A stretch of DNA of 64,000 nt from Butyrivibrio sp. MB2005. GTDB taxonomy: Bacteria > Bacillota > Clostridia > Lachnospirales > Lachnospiraceae. A program made the position numbers and the translations under genes. Where the stretch lies: the NCBI RefSeq assembly GCF_000424285.1, contig NZ_AUJP01000016.1, positions 1 through 64,000 on the forward strand. Reading direction: 5' to 3'. Of this stretch, positions 1-8,171 are shown piece by piece (the first letter of the stretch is position 1; the number at the start of each line of letters is the position of its first letter). The notes under the pieces are model-generated. The model was not told the origin of the DNA. It saw nothing but the letters and a program-made list of their open reading frames with translations, and made no database searches.

Positions 1-128
<128 letters not shown>

Positions 129-452
129 AAAATTTATCTAATCACTTAAAGTGACTGGATCGTTCGTCTGACCAGAACTAAAGCTTGGCTTTGTTCTGTC
201 CGTTTTTACCTTGTTAGGTTTGTTTTGTTCTCTGAATATTCGTTATTGATCAGAGCCGGTATTGCGAAACGCTTCGCGTTTCCCAATCTTTTGCTTTCAC
301 AAAATAAAATCATTCATGTATAGCTCTTAGCAAGCAAACTTGCACGAGCTATCCCTGATTGATTTTGCTCTGCTCAATGCTGTTTGGAATTTTCAGGGTT
401 GCATTACTATTCCATTGTCAAAGTGCATCTCATCGATGTTACTGATGAGGAC
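129..452 (-). other. rRNA leader / spacer between tRNA-Ser(GGA) and 16S
   Basis: This stretch of about 320 nt holds no gene. On the minus strand it contains a long hairpin just before 16S: CAGAAC plus AAAGC paired with GCTTT plus GTTCTG, with one bulge, at 173-198. There is also a small palindrome TCACTTAAAGTGA (142-154) and a short hairpin GAAACGC/GCGTTTC near 267-284. These look like rRNA leader or processing structure. A TTGACA at 416-421 has no convincing -10 at normal spacing, so the rRNA promoter was not located, and transcription might partly come from the tRNA promoter. Confidence 0.5.
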
Positions 453-541
453 CGCAGAAGGAGGGATTTGAACCCTCGCGCCGCTGTTAACGACCTGCAC
501 CCTTTCCAGGGGTGTCTCTTCAACCTCTTGAGTACTTCTGC
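453..541 (-). tRNA. tRNA-Ser (anticodon GGA)
   Basis: The 89-nt minus-strand sequence folds as a class II tRNA. The acceptor stem is GCAGAAG/CTTCTGC with discriminator G. The anticodon stem CACCC/GGGTG encloses the loop CTGGAAA, giving anticodon GGA. A long variable arm typical of serine follows, and the T-loop is GGTTCAAATCC. No CCA is encoded (the next bases read GGT), so the 3' end must be cut, for example by the RNase Z encoded nearby, and CCA added enzymatically. Confidence 0.95.
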
Positions 542-580
542 AAAAGTGTTGACTTTAATTCTTCACTCTTCAATTTTGAG

Positions 581-666
581 CGGAGCGAGAGGGATTCGAA
601 CCCTCGTGGCGTTGCCGCCAAACGGTTTTCAAGACCGCCTCGTTATGACCGCTTCGATATCGCTCC
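581..666 (-). tRNA. tRNA-Ser (anticodon UGA)
   Basis: The 86-nt minus-strand tRNA has acceptor stem GGAGCGA/TCGCTCC and discriminator G. The anticodon stem GCGGT/ACCGT carries loop CTTGAAA, giving anticodon UGA. It has a long variable arm and a T-loop GGTTCGAATCC, and no encoded CCA. It lies 39 nt upstream of tRNA-Ser(GGA) on the same strand and shares its promoter. Confidence 0.95.
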
Positions 667-718
667 AAACACTATATCGGCTACTGTTTGTTGGGCTTCA
701 ACGCACAGCGCGATAATT

Positions 719-747
719 ATAATAACAACGTAGTAAACCTTTGTCAA
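719..747 (-). promoter_or_regulatory. strong promoter of the tRNA-Ser pair
   Basis: On the minus strand a perfect -35 TTGACA (742-747) is followed by a 17-bp spacer and -10 TATTAT (719-724), which overlaps a TATAAT three bases further on. It points at the tRNA-Ser genes about 50 bp downstream and is close to the SigA consensus. Confidence 0.8.
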
Positions 748-775
748 TATTAATTTTTGAAAATTTTTAATAATT

Positions 776-1486
776 TTATAGTTTCTTATTTATAATGGAT
801 TCCGCAAGGGTTAAATCCTCAGGTGTAGTGATTTTTATATTGTCATAAGACCCCTTTATAAGTTTTACCTTTCTGGTACCAAAAGTTTCCATAACCATGG
901 CATCATCGGTAATATTTACCCCCTCTGAAAGAAGTCTTTCTTCTTCAGCAGCAAGCTTTTCATAGAGCTCTAATATCTCAGGATAGAGAAAAACCTGTGG
1001 TGTCTGAATGAGCCAGGTCTTGTCTCTGTCGGGAGTTGTAGCGGCAAATCCGTTTTCATCGGCAAGCTTGATGGTATCCTTTACAGGCATGCCCACAACG
1101 CATGCACCATATTCTTTTACAGCGGACAAAGCACGATCGAGAATCTCATCATCTATGAAAGGTCTTGCGCCATCATGAATAAAAACAGCCTCAGTATCTC
1201 TTGAGGCTGCAAGGAGTCCTAAACGTACACTATGATATCTTGTACTTCCTCCGGCGACTATGGCCTTTATTTTGGAAAAGCCGGCAGGATCTATTATATC
1301 TTCTTTTACCTGCTGTATGTCACTCTCGGGAAGTACTAATATTATTTCATCTATAAAACTGTTTTCAAAAGCTTTTAAAGAATACAGAAGAAGCGGCGAA
1401 CCGCATATTTCCATATACTGTTTTTTTACGCCGCTTTGCATTCTGCTGCCACTTCCTGCAGCAAGCACTATTGCTGTTGTTTTCAA
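776..1486 (-). CDS. ispD: 2-C-methyl-D-erythritol 4-phosphate cytidylyltransferase
   Basis: IspD transfers CMP from CTP to MEP, the third step of the MEP isoprenoid route, in the cytoplasm. The N-terminal nucleotide-binding motif LAAGSGSRM, the HDGARPF motif (about residues 104-110) and TPQVF are all present, and the length of 236 aa fits the family. I choose a TTG start at 1486. The upstream ATG at 1504 would translate the Shine-Dalgarno AAGGAGA itself as Leu-Arg-Arg, whereas from the TTG the protein begins MKTTAIVLAAG as in homologues. It is the last gene of the tsa-rnz gene run, 33 nt after tsaD, and no clear terminator follows before the tRNA promoter. Confidence 0.93.
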   Translation of the reverse strand: MKTTAIVLAAGSGSRMQSGVKKQYMEICGSPLLLYSLKAFENSFIDEIILVLPESDIQQVKEDIIDPAGFSKIKAIVAGGSTRYHSVRLGLLAASRDTEAVFIHDGARPFIDDEILDRALSAVKEYGACVVGMPVKDTIKLADENGFAATTPDRDKTWLIQTPQVFLYPEILELYEKLAAEEERLLSEGVNITDDAMVMETFGTRKVKLIKGSYDNIKITTPEDLTLAESIINKKL

Positions 1487-1519
1487 TGAGAATCTCCTTA
1501 ACATAAATCTATAAAAAGA

Positions 1520-2671
1520 TTAGTTACTGCTTCTTCCATGATATCTGCGTTCTCTGTCTCCAAGGGGGAGATTGGGAACTGCATTCAGATCCATTCCGGC
1601 ACGGTTTCCTTTTAGATACTCGTAGTAGCCTGCGGCACCTATCATAGCTGCATTATCCGTGCAAAGTACAGGTGCAGGCCTATAGAAAGCCATTCCTCGT
1701 TTTTCGCATTCTGCTTCCAGTCTCTCTCTAAGTGCTGTATTGGATGCAACTCCGCCTGCTATTGCGACTTTTTTACATTTATATTCTTCGGCAGCTTCCA
1801 TTGTGTGCTCAGTTAAAACATCTACAACCGCTTTTTGGAAGGATGCTGCCACGTCATTTTTATTAATTTCTTCACCCTTCATCTCTGCCTGATTAAGGTA
1901 GTTGAGAACCGCAGACTTTAAGCCGCTGAAGCTAAAGTCATAGGATTTTTCTGAGGTTTTGGCTCTGGGAAATGCGATGGCATCGGGATTTCCCTCTCTT
2001 GCAGCTTTGTCCACCTTGGGGCCTCCGGGGTATCCAAGACCTATGGCTCTTGCGACTTTATCAAAAGCTTCTCCTGCCGCATCATCTCTGGTCTGGCCGA
2101 TTATGTCATATTCTCCGTAATCTTTTACATAGACAAGATGAGAGTGTCCGCCTGATGCAACAAGGCACATGAATGGCGGCTCAAGCTCTTTATATTCTAT
2201 ATAATTGGCGCAGATATGTCCTTCTATGTGATGTACGCCAACAAGAGGTTTACCTGTTGCAAAGCTTAAAGCTTTTGCTTCAGATACACCAACAAGAAGA
2301 GCTCCTACAAGCCCGGGGCCGTAAGTAACTGCAATAGCGTCAATGTCATCAAGAGTCATTCCTGCCTCACTTAATGCAGCTCTCACACAGACATTGATCT
2401 TCTCCACATGCTTGCGGGATGCTATTTCTGGCACAACTCCGCCATAAACAGTATGAAGTGCAATCTGAGAAGATATGATATTAGAAAGAACTTCTCTTCC
2501 GTTTCTGACTACTGCCGCAGCAGTCTCATCGCAGCTGCTTTCGATAGCAAGAATGTTAATATCTTCATCTTTTGATTCCTGCAAAGCTTCAGTCTGTTCA
2601 TTTTTGATTGACATAAATATTACGCCGTCCTCATCGGTACGGCGTTTGATGTTTTCATGATTGTTATCCAT
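1520..2671 (-). CDS. tsaD: tRNA N6-threonylcarbamoyladenosine transferase TsaD
   Basis: TsaD is the catalytic subunit that moves the threonylcarbamoyl group to A37 of ANN-decoding tRNAs, working with TsaB and TsaE, both encoded upstream in the same run. The core starts at [18 protein letters not shown] (about residue 38), and the metal-binding motif HIEGH is at about 148-152 followed by ICANYIE. At 383 aa it is about 40 residues longer than usual because of an N-terminal extension. A second Met at residue 20 has a poorly spaced SD. The chosen ATG has GGAAG 9 nt upstream and follows the previous stop by one base, so the start is not certain. Confidence 0.95.
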   Translation of the reverse strand: MDNNHENIKRRTDEDGVIFMSIKNEQTEALQESKDEDINILAIESSCDETAAAVVRNGREVLSNIISSQIALHTVYGGVVPEIASRKHVEKINVCVRAALSEAGMTLDDIDAIAVTYGPGLVGALLVGVSEAKALSFATGKPLVGVHHIEGHICANYIEYKELEPPFMCLVASGGHSHLVYVKDYGEYDIIGQTRDDAAGEAFDKVARAIGLGYPGGPKVDKAAREGNPDAIAFPRAKTSEKSYDFSFSGLKSAVLNYLNQAEMKGEEINKNDVAASFQKAVVDVLTEHTMEAAEEYKCKKVAIAGGVASNTALRERLEAECEKRGMAFYRPAPVLCTDNAAMIGAAGYYEYLKGNRAGMDLNAVPNLPLGDRERRYHGRSSN

Positions 2672-2672
2672 A

Positions 2673-3266
2673 TTAATTCGCTTCCGTATCCTTTACTTCT
2701 GATACTGTCCACCCGAGGATTTTCCAGTTTTTATTGGCATCTTTTCTAAGTACAAAAAGATAGTTGTATATATTTGTATGGGTTCCGTGCCTTAAATAAA
2801 CCTTGGCAAGGACGTTTGCTATTTCTTCACCGGTTTCTTTGGTTTCTTCGATGTCATTTGAAAGGACTTCATATTTGGAAATGGAATAGTCCTCTTCCTT
2901 TTTTTGATCTACCTCATCCTTAAGGCTTTGAGGCCAGTTGGACTGATTCGCAATAAGATCGTCATCAAAAATACCCTTCATTACGTCTGCCATCTGATTA
3001 AATTCTTCATCAGTGTAGGTCTGCTTGTACATTACCTTCATTATACGTATGTACAGATCCGCAACGGTGGCAGGTGTTTTGGGATAGGTCTTGGACAGGT
3101 CCGTAGTGGTGATCTTTTGAACCTCAGTAAGTTCCTGATCTTCAGTAGTGCTGTTGGTACTGCTTCTACCTCTATTTACTATGACAAAAATGCCCAGTAT
3201 AACTGCAGCAAACAGAACCATCAAAATAACAGCTTTTATAATAGCGTTCTTTTTGGAATCGTCCAT
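2673..3266 (-). CDS. uncharacterised single-pass membrane protein in the tsa cluster
   Basis: The 197-aa protein has one N-terminal transmembrane helix (about residues 11-30, very hydrophobic), a Ser/Thr-rich linker and a soluble, probably extracytoplasmic domain rich in Lys and Glu. That domain includes [13 protein letters not shown] and a C-terminal part ending in [19 protein letters not shown] precedes the ATG. It sits between rnz and tsaD with tight spacing, so it is co-expressed with tRNA-modification genes, but nothing in it suggests RNA binding. I do not recognise a named function. The fold resembles small SnoaL/NTF2-like lipid-side domains only vaguely. Confidence 0.8.
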   Translation of the reverse strand: MDDSKKNAIIKAVILMVLFAAVILGIFVIVNRGRSSTNSTTEDQELTEVQKITTTDLSKTYPKTPATVADLYIRIMKVMYKQTYTDEEFNQMADVMKGIFDDDLIANQSNWPQSLKDEVDQKKEEDYSISKYEVLSNDIEETKETGEEIANVLAKVYLRHGTHTNIYNYLFVLRKDANKNWKILGWTVSEVKDTEAN

Positions 3267-3310
3267 ATACCCCTCCTACATGTCGTCCTAATTCCGTTAA
3301 TTTCTATGCT

Positions 3311-4234
3311 TTAGTCTTCTTCAAATCTCAAGGTTATTACTCTTCCATCTTTTGTTGCAACAGAGTTCTTGAAAATATCCTGTACCTTTGGCAGATATTC
3401 TTTGGGATTAACAAGTGAAGGGCTGTAATGTGTAAGCCACATCTGCTCCACCTTGGCCTTTTTAGCCAGTTCTGCTGCCTCATACATGGTCATATGCTTG
3501 TTTTCTCTTGCCTTTTGAAGCTTATCCTCTTCACCATACATGCCTTCACATATGAAAAGATCAGAGCCTTCGGCATTTTCCGCGATACTGTCCGTTGGTC
3601 TTGAATCTGTCACATAGGTTAGATGGATTCCTTTTCTCTGCTCGCCAAGAACCATATCAGGGGTGAAAACTTTGCCATCGTCTGTGGTTATAGTCTCGCC
3701 CTTCTGAAGTCTGTTCCAGAACTTCATTTCGATTCCCGAGGCTTTTGCCCTCTCCACATCAAATTTGCCTATGCGATCAAGATGCATGGTATAGCCGTAG
3801 CATAAAATATTGTGATTTACCTTAAAGGCTTTAATTCTGAATTCATTCATTCCGGGGAGTGTGAATTCATCGCTATCCCCTTCTATTTCATGGTACTGAA
3901 TCTCAAAAGGCAGCTCCGGAGCTATTGTCCGCAAAGCCTTTACTACGCGCTGAAGTCCTTTGGGGCCAACTAAAAGAAGGGGCTCCGTTCTCTCCGCATT
4001 ACCCATGGTAAGAAGCATTCCGGGGAGTCCTGATATATGATCTGCGTGGTAATGCGTAAAGCAGATAACATCTATGGGCTTGGGACTCCATCCTGATTTC
4101 CTGAGGGCAATCTGTGTTCCCTCTCCGCAGTCAACCAGTATGCTTTTTCCGTTATATCGCACCATAAGTGCGGTTAAAAATCTGTTCGGAAGCGGCATCA
4201 TTCCGCCGGTTCCAAGTAAACAAACATCAATCAT
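3311..4234 (-). CDS. rnz: ribonuclease Z (tRNA 3' endonuclease)
   Basis: RNase Z is a metallo-beta-lactamase-fold endonuclease that removes 3' trailers from tRNA precursors lacking an encoded CCA. The zinc motif THYHADHISGLPG is at residues 60-72, after an N-terminal LGTGGMMPLPNR strand-loop. Downstream are the metal-ligand segments VNHNILCYGY, TYVTDSRPTD and WLTHYSPS. At 307 aa it is full length for the short (ElaC-type) form. Its start overlaps the end of tsaB-rimI by 8 nt, indicating translational coupling. Both tRNA-Ser genes in this window lack CCA and are plausible substrates. Confidence 0.94.
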   Translation of the reverse strand: MIDVCLLGTGGMMPLPNRFLTALMVRYNGKSILVDCGEGTQIALRKSGWSPKPIDVICFTHYHADHISGLPGMLLTMGNAERTEPLLLVGPKGLQRVVKALRTIAPELPFEIQYHEIEGDSDEFTLPGMNEFRIKAFKVNHNILCYGYTMHLDRIGKFDVERAKASGIEMKFWNRLQKGETITTDDGKVFTPDMVLGEQRKGIHLTYVTDSRPTDSIAENAEGSDLFICEGMYGEEDKLQKARENKHMTMYEAAELAKKAKVEQMWLTHYSPSLVNPKEYLPKVQDIFKNSVATKDGRVITLRFEED

Positions 4235-5411
4235 TCGTATTTCTCTTCCAATAAATTACTGCATTATCGTCCGGATCATCATAGAAATTCGGACGTATTC
4301 CTTCATTAACAAAGCCAAGCTTCTCATAAAGCTTCCTTGCAGGCTGATTCTGTTCGCGAACCTCGAGGGTAAAATCCCTGCATCCGATGCCTTCTGCCTT
4401 TTTCAAAAGCTCAGTAAGCATCAAGTATCCAATCCCAGTGCTGCGAAGCTCTGCTGACACTGAAACATTGGTAATATCACCCTCGCCTGAAATATTCCTT
4501 ACTCCGCAAAGGCCGACTACTCTACCTGCTTTTTCTGCAACAATATAAACCGTGTCATCACGAGTGCAGGCTTCAAGTAGCTGCTTCTCGGTCCAGGCTT
4601 CTTTTCCAAGACTTGCAGCTTCTAAAGTGGCAGCATCTGTGATGTCCTCTGCGCTCATCTCTCTTATCTTAACGGCATTAGCCTTTTTCTCTTTTGCTTC
4701 TCGCTCTGCCTGTGATGCCCTTAAGTATTCAGGAGCAAAGCTGTCAGTATCTGCAATCTTGCCTTTTCTGAAATACTCCGCTGCAAGAACAGAAAGAGCT
4801 GCTGCACGCTGCCTGTTGGCAAGAGGCGGTGCAAGAATGTAATCAACCTTAAGAAGATCGTCAAGTTTATCTCTGTAAACAGGGATTCCATCCCCAAGAA
4901 GGACAACTCTTTTGCCAATCTGATTGAGCCTGTCTGCTATGTCTGCAACGGACATGGCTGCCTGCGGCATAAGGGTCTTCATCTTATAGAAAACTTCGTG
5001 CTGATCTTCATTTTCTTTTTCCGGAACAAAGGTATAGATTCCCGTATAGACCTGACTTCTTCTGGCATCCATCATGGGACAGATAATATTCTCATTGCCA
5101 TAAAGGTTGTATGCCAAAGCGTCCAATGTAGGCACTGCTATAAGGGGCTTATTCAGCGCAAGGCAAAGTCCTTTCGCTGTTGCCACACCGATTCTAAGGC
5201 CTGTAAATGATCCGGGACCCGCTGATACAGCAATAGCATCAACAGTACTAAGATCAAGTGAAAGCCTCTCTTTTATCTGCTCCATCATAGGAAGAAGGAG
5301 CTCTGAATGTGTTATTTTATGCTGAATTGAAAACTCAGATAATAATCTGTCATCCTCTGTAACAGCTACAGTACAGACAAGCCCTGAGGTATCCAGTGAA
5401 ATAATCTTCAT
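4227..5411 (-). CDS. tsaB: TsaB-RimI fusion: t6A scaffold plus GNAT acetyltransferase
   Basis: Residues 1 to about 230 are TsaB: MKIISLDTSG, the ASKHA-type loop AGPGSFTGLRIG at 64-75, and MMDARRSQVYTG. TsaB is the partner that activates TsaD in t6A synthesis. Residues from about 246 are a GNAT domain like RimI, the N-alpha-acetyltransferase of ribosomal protein S18: VKIREMSAED, then the acetyl-CoA loop region LRSTGIGYLMLTELLKKA and LEVREQNQPARKLYEKLGF. At 394 aa the single frame is uninterrupted, so this is a real fusion rather than two genes. It starts 2 nt after the tsaE stop and overlaps rnz by 8 nt. Confidence 0.94.
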   Translation of the reverse strand: MKIISLDTSGLVCTVAVTEDDRLLSEFSIQHKITHSELLLPMMEQIKERLSLDLSTVDAIAVSAGPGSFTGLRIGVATAKGLCLALNKPLIAVPTLDALAYNLYGNENIICPMMDARRSQVYTGIYTFVPEKENEDQHEVFYKMKTLMPQAAMSVADIADRLNQIGKRVVLLGDGIPVYRDKLDDLLKVDYILAPPLANRQRAAALSVLAAEYFRKGKIADTDSFAPEYLRASQAEREAKEKKANAVKIREMSAEDITDAATLEAASLGKEAWTEKQLLEACTRDDTVYIVAEKAGRVVGLCGVRNISGEGDITNVSVSAELRSTGIGYLMLTELLKKAEGIGCRDFTLEVREQNQPARKLYEKLGFVNEGIRPNFYDDPDDNAVIYWKRNTND

Positions 5412-5412
5412 T

Positions 5413-5853
5413 TTATCTGTTATCTATCGTCTCAAGTGTTATGCGACGATAGTCTGTTCCTTTCCTTAAATCCTTTTCGATTGTTATTTCCATGTATTTT
5501 TCAGGCAATATTTCTTCTATAAGATTGGCCCATTCTATGAAGCACAGGCCTTGCCCATAAAAATAATCCTCATACCCAATCTCGTCCATCTCACTGACAT
5601 CACCGATTCTGTAGACATCAAAATGATAGAAGGGTATTCTGCCCTGATCGTAAACCTGTAATATTGTAAAAGTAGGGCTGTTTACGGGACCCTCGATTCC
5701 AAGACCTGCTGCAACGCCCTGGGTTAAGACGGTTTTTCCCACGCCAAGATCACCCACGAGGGTATATACCATCCCGGGTTCTGCGGTCTCGCCTATTCTT
5801 TTGCCAAATGCAAAAGTCTCTTCAGCTGAAAATGTTTCTAATATTGTATTCAT
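5413..5853 (-). CDS. tsaE: tRNA threonylcarbamoyl adenosine biosynthesis ATPase TsaE
   Basis: TsaE is the P-loop ATPase that resets the TsaB-TsaD complex. Its Walker A GDLGVGKT is at residues 34-41, followed by SPTFTILQVY, the FDVYR motif and FIEWANLI near residue 105. It has the family's 146-aa length. It is the first gene of the minus-strand run. No Shine-Dalgarno is visible, and the best -10 ends only 6 nt before the ATG, so the message may be leaderless. Confidence 0.94.
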   Translation of the reverse strand: MNTILETFSAEETFAFGKRIGETAEPGMVYTLVGDLGVGKTVLTQGVAAGLGIEGPVNSPTFTILQVYDQGRIPFYHFDVYRIGDVSEMDEIGYEDYFYGQGLCFIEWANLIEEILPEKYMEITIEKDLRKGTDYRRITLETIDNR

Positions 5854-5859
5854 ATAATC

Positions 5860-5888
5860 AGAATATTGCAGAAATCATCAAAATGCAA
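5860..5888 (-). promoter_or_regulatory. promoter of the tsaE-tsaB/rimI-rnz-tsaD-ispD run
   Basis: On the minus strand TTGCAT (5883-5888), a 17-bp spacer and TATTCT (5860-5865) form a plausible SigA promoter. Transcription would start at or within a base or two of the tsaE ATG at 5853. It is divergent from the ribU promoter. Confidence 0.6.
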
Positions 5889-5900
5889 GTTATACCCCTA

Positions 5901-5929
5901 TTGACGAATTTGATTTGATGAAATATTAT
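5901..5929 (+). promoter_or_regulatory. promoter of the FMN riboswitch-ribU unit
   Basis: TTGACG (5901-5906), a 17-bp spacer and TATTAT (5924-5929) lie 17 bp before the riboswitch P1 stem. The match to consensus and the position make this the likely ribU promoter. Confidence 0.8.
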
Positions 5930-5945
5930 TGTGTTTGTAAATAAT

Positions 5946-6084
5946 ATCTTCGGGGCGGGGTGCAATTCCCTACCGGTGGTGATACCCAGGTGAGAAGCTC
6001 ATCTGAGGGCAAGTCCGCGAACCGCTACGGCGGCCGATTTGGTGTGAATCCAAAACCGACAGTATAGTCTGGATGGTAGAAGAT
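5946..6084 (+). ncRNA. FMN riboswitch (RFN element)
   Basis: The conserved RFN blocks are in order: ATCTTCGGGGCGGGGTGCAA, TTCCCTACCGGTGGT, GATACCCAGGTGAGAAG, GAGGGCAAGTCCGCG, then ACCGCTACGGCGG, GATTTGGTGTGAATCC and AAAACCGACAGTATAGTC, closing with GGATGGTAGAAGAT. P1 pairs ATCTT (5946-5950) with AAGAT (6080-6084). It is 76 nt upstream of ribU and should turn the gene off when FMN is plentiful. Confidence 0.97.
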
Positions 6085-6128
6085 GTCGTTATATGTCTAG
6101 TTTTATTACGCGATTAATCTTTTTCTAA

Positions 6129-6152
6129 TCCTCCCCGACAATCTAAGGAGGA
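6129..6152 (+). promoter_or_regulatory. Shine-Dalgarno sequester hairpin of the FMN riboswitch
   Basis: TCCTCC (6129-6134) is exactly complementary to GGAGGA (6147-6152), the ribU Shine-Dalgarno, with a 12-nt loop. No U-tract follows. This suggests the riboswitch acts on translation initiation by masking the ribosome site rather than by a terminator. The alternative pairing in the ligand-free state was not worked out. Confidence 0.65.
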
Positions 6153-6159
6153 AAAACCA

Positions 6160-6915
6160 ATGAAAAACAACCTATTAACTTCAATTGCAGACAACGCAGG
6201 ATACGTTGTTGTATTTCTGCTTCTTATCGCTGCAATGTTTGTCGTAGCAAAGGTAGCTGAAAAGCTTGTTGCTAAAAAGACCGGTGATGACGGTTCCGCT
6301 CTTACAACCCGTAAAGTTGTAATAATCGGACTGTTTTCCGCAATCTCCGCAATCCTGATGATTTTTGAGATTCCGGTATTCTTCGCACCCAGCTTTTATA
6401 GGATCGATCTTTCCGATCTTCCTGCAGTAGTCGGTGCATTTGCTTTTGGTCCTATGACCGGCGTGCTCATCGAGTTCATCAAGATTCTTCTTAATCTTGT
6501 AATCAACGGAACAACAACCGCATTCGTAGGCGAGCTTGCCAATTTTATCGTAGGCTGCAGCTATGTACTTCCTGCTTCTATCATTTATCTGTTTAAGAAG
6601 ACACGTAAGATGGCAATGATCTCCTGCCTTACAGGAACTCTTATTATCACAATCGTAGGAAGCTCATTAAATGCATTCTATCTACTTCCTGCATTTGCAG
6701 CACTTTACGGAATGCCTGTTGATTCACTTATCGCTATGGGAACAGCTGTGAATCCTTCAATCAACAACATGTTTACATTTGTTCTTTTCGCAGTTGCACC
6801 TCTTAACCTCTTAAAGGGCGGCATCATCACCGGTGTTACCGTTGCAGTATATAAGAAGTTAAGTCCCATCATTAAGAATGCTACCATTGTTTCTGCAAAG
6901 AGACAGGAAGCATAA
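6160..6915 (+). CDS. ribU: riboflavin ECF transporter substrate-binding subunit RibU
   Basis: RibU is the membrane S component that binds riboflavin and docks on the shared ECF energy module, which is not in this window. The core begins at about residue 50 (RKVVIIGLFSAISAILMIFEIPVFFAPSF) and includes YRIDLSDLPAVVGAFAFGP and the G-V-x-I-EFIKILLN segment, a family hallmark. At 251 aa it carries an extra N-terminal membrane helix (about residues 14-32) before the usual six. It follows an FMN riboswitch, which strongly supports the substrate assignment. Confidence 0.93.
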   Translation: MKNNLLTSIADNAGYVVVFLLLIAAMFVVAKVAEKLVAKKTGDDGSALTTRKVVIIGLFSAISAILMIFEIPVFFAPSFYRIDLSDLPAVVGAFAFGPMTGVLIEFIKILLNLVINGTTTAFVGELANFIVGCSYVLPASIIYLFKKTRKMAMISCLTGTLIITIVGSSLNAFYLLPAFAALYGMPVDSLIAMGTAVNPSINNMFTFVLFAVAPLNLLKGGIITGVTVAVYKKLSPIIKNATIVSAKRQEA

Positions 6916-6976
6916 TAACAAAGCCTTCATTTATATTTTCTTAATCATTTTTTAATACCTGGTGTAGGTGCCTTTA

Positions 6977-7006
6977 TTGACTTTTGTCAGCGCAATATCA
7001 TAAAAT
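6977..7006 (+). promoter_or_regulatory. putative promoter of the HD-GYP gene
   Basis: TTGACT (6977-6982) and TAAAAT (7001-7006) are separated by 18 bp, about 40 bp before the ATG at 7048. The match is moderate. No clear terminator separates it from ribU. Confidence 0.5.
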
Positions 7007-7047
7007 TATTGTATAAATGCTGAATATTTATTGTCTGCGAGGCACCT

Positions 7048-8130
7048 ATGAAAAGGTTGATCACCAAAAAACTCATTCCCGGCATGATCCTGTCGGACAA
7101 TGTATATTCTTATGACAATAATCAGCTTGTGTTGCCTAAAGGAACAGTCCTTGATAATCAGGCAATCACCAAGCTGTCTTTTTATTCTGTCGCAAATGTC
7201 CTTGTTGAAGATTATGATGAATCATTAGATAATATGCCCACTGACAGCTCAGACGGTTCATACGCATCAAGGCTTCGCGAAACCGCTGAATTCAAGGAGT
7301 TTAAGCAGGATTTCGAAAACTGCTCCCAGAAATTCAAATCCGGTATAGACGATCTCATTAACGATAAAGAAAACTTCAGTCTCGAGGAAGTGATGTCTCC
7401 CATTTATGCACTTATGCATAAAGGTAACAATCCTTCGAATATTTTGGATATGCTTCACAGCCTTCGTCGTTATGACGATGCAACTTATGTTCACTGCGTA
7501 AGTGTGGCCATGATATGCAATATTATGGGACAATGGCTGAGAATGAGCGATGACGACATCGAGGTTTTGACTGAGGCAGGTCTTTTGCATGATATCGGAA
7601 AACTGATGATCCCCAGTGAAATCATCACAAAGCCCACAAACCTGACTTCCGATGAATACACAGTGGTACAGACGCATCCTGCTCAGGGATATATGGTACT
7701 TTCCGATCTGGATGTCAGCGATCATGTTAAAAATGCCGCCCTTATGCATCATGAAAGATGCGATGGATCCGGGTATCCTGCTCATTTAAAGGGACCTCAA
7801 ATCGATTATTATGCAAAAATCGTATCGATTGCGGACGTATATGATGCAATGACCTCTGCCAGAGTTTACAGAGATCCTCTATGTCCGTTTTTGGCTATTG
7901 AGTTATTTGAATCTGAAGGGCTTCAGCGATACGATACCAACGCCATAATGACATTCCTTCAAAACATTGTTAATACCTATCTTCTGAACAAGGTTCGGTT
8001 AAACAACGGGCAGGAAGGCGAAATAATCTTTATTAACAGGGATCATTTGTCGAGACCGACGTTAAAGATTGGTTCGGACTACGTGGATCTGACACAGCAT
8101 CCGGATCTCCATATAGAACAGATACTATAA
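7048..8130 (+). CDS. HD-GYP domain protein, putative cyclic-di-GMP phosphodiesterase
   Basis: The 360-aa protein has an N-terminal region of about 120 residues that matches no sensor domain I recognise, starting with the ITKKLIPGMILSDNVY pattern common before HD-GYP domains. The catalytic domain follows: LLHDIGKLMIP with the HD pair at 181-182, and HHERCDGSGYP at 234-244, which contains the GYP motif. Metal ligands appear intact, so hydrolysis of cyclic-di-GMP (or a related cyclic dinucleotide) is likely. There is no transmembrane segment. It is monocistronic, ending in a shared bidirectional terminator. Confidence 0.9.
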   Translation: MKRLITKKLIPGMILSDNVYSYDNNQLVLPKGTVLDNQAITKLSFYSVANVLVEDYDESLDNMPTDSSDGSYASRLRETAEFKEFKQDFENCSQKFKSGIDDLINDKENFSLEEVMSPIYALMHKGNNPSNILDMLHSLRRYDDATYVHCVSVAMICNIMGQWLRMSDDDIEVLTEAGLLHDIGKLMIPSEIITKPTNLTSDEYTVVQTHPAQGYMVLSDLDVSDHVKNAALMHHERCDGSGYPAHLKGPQIDYYAKIVSIADVYDAMTSARVYRDPLCPFLAIELFESEGLQRYDTNAIMTFLQNIVNTYLLNKVRLNNGQEGEIIFINRDHLSRPTLKIGSDYVDLTQHPDLHIEQIL

Positions 8131-8168
8131 AAGCCACACCCTCTAGACGAAGGTATGGCTTTTCTTTT
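8129..8168. terminator. bidirectional terminator between the HD-GYP gene and murA
   Basis: AAAAGCCACACC pairs with GGTATGGCTTTT (one mismatch) around an 11-nt loop. A T-rich run follows on the plus strand and a mirrored one on the minus strand. The two genes are convergent, so one hairpin serves both. Confidence 0.85.
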
Positions 8169-8171
8169 TAA

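Noticed and set aside
399-421. Promoter for the rRNA operon at TTGACA 416-421
   Set aside because: No acceptable -10 lies 16-18 bp downstream on the minus strand (the hexamer there is CCCTGA).
1487-1504. ATG start of ispD at 1504
   Set aside because: It would make the Shine-Dalgarno part of the coding sequence; the TTG at 1486 gives the conserved N terminus.
2904-3314. 136-aa plus-strand ORF
   Set aside because: It is antisense to the membrane protein gene and rnz start, with no ribosome site and no recognisable protein features.
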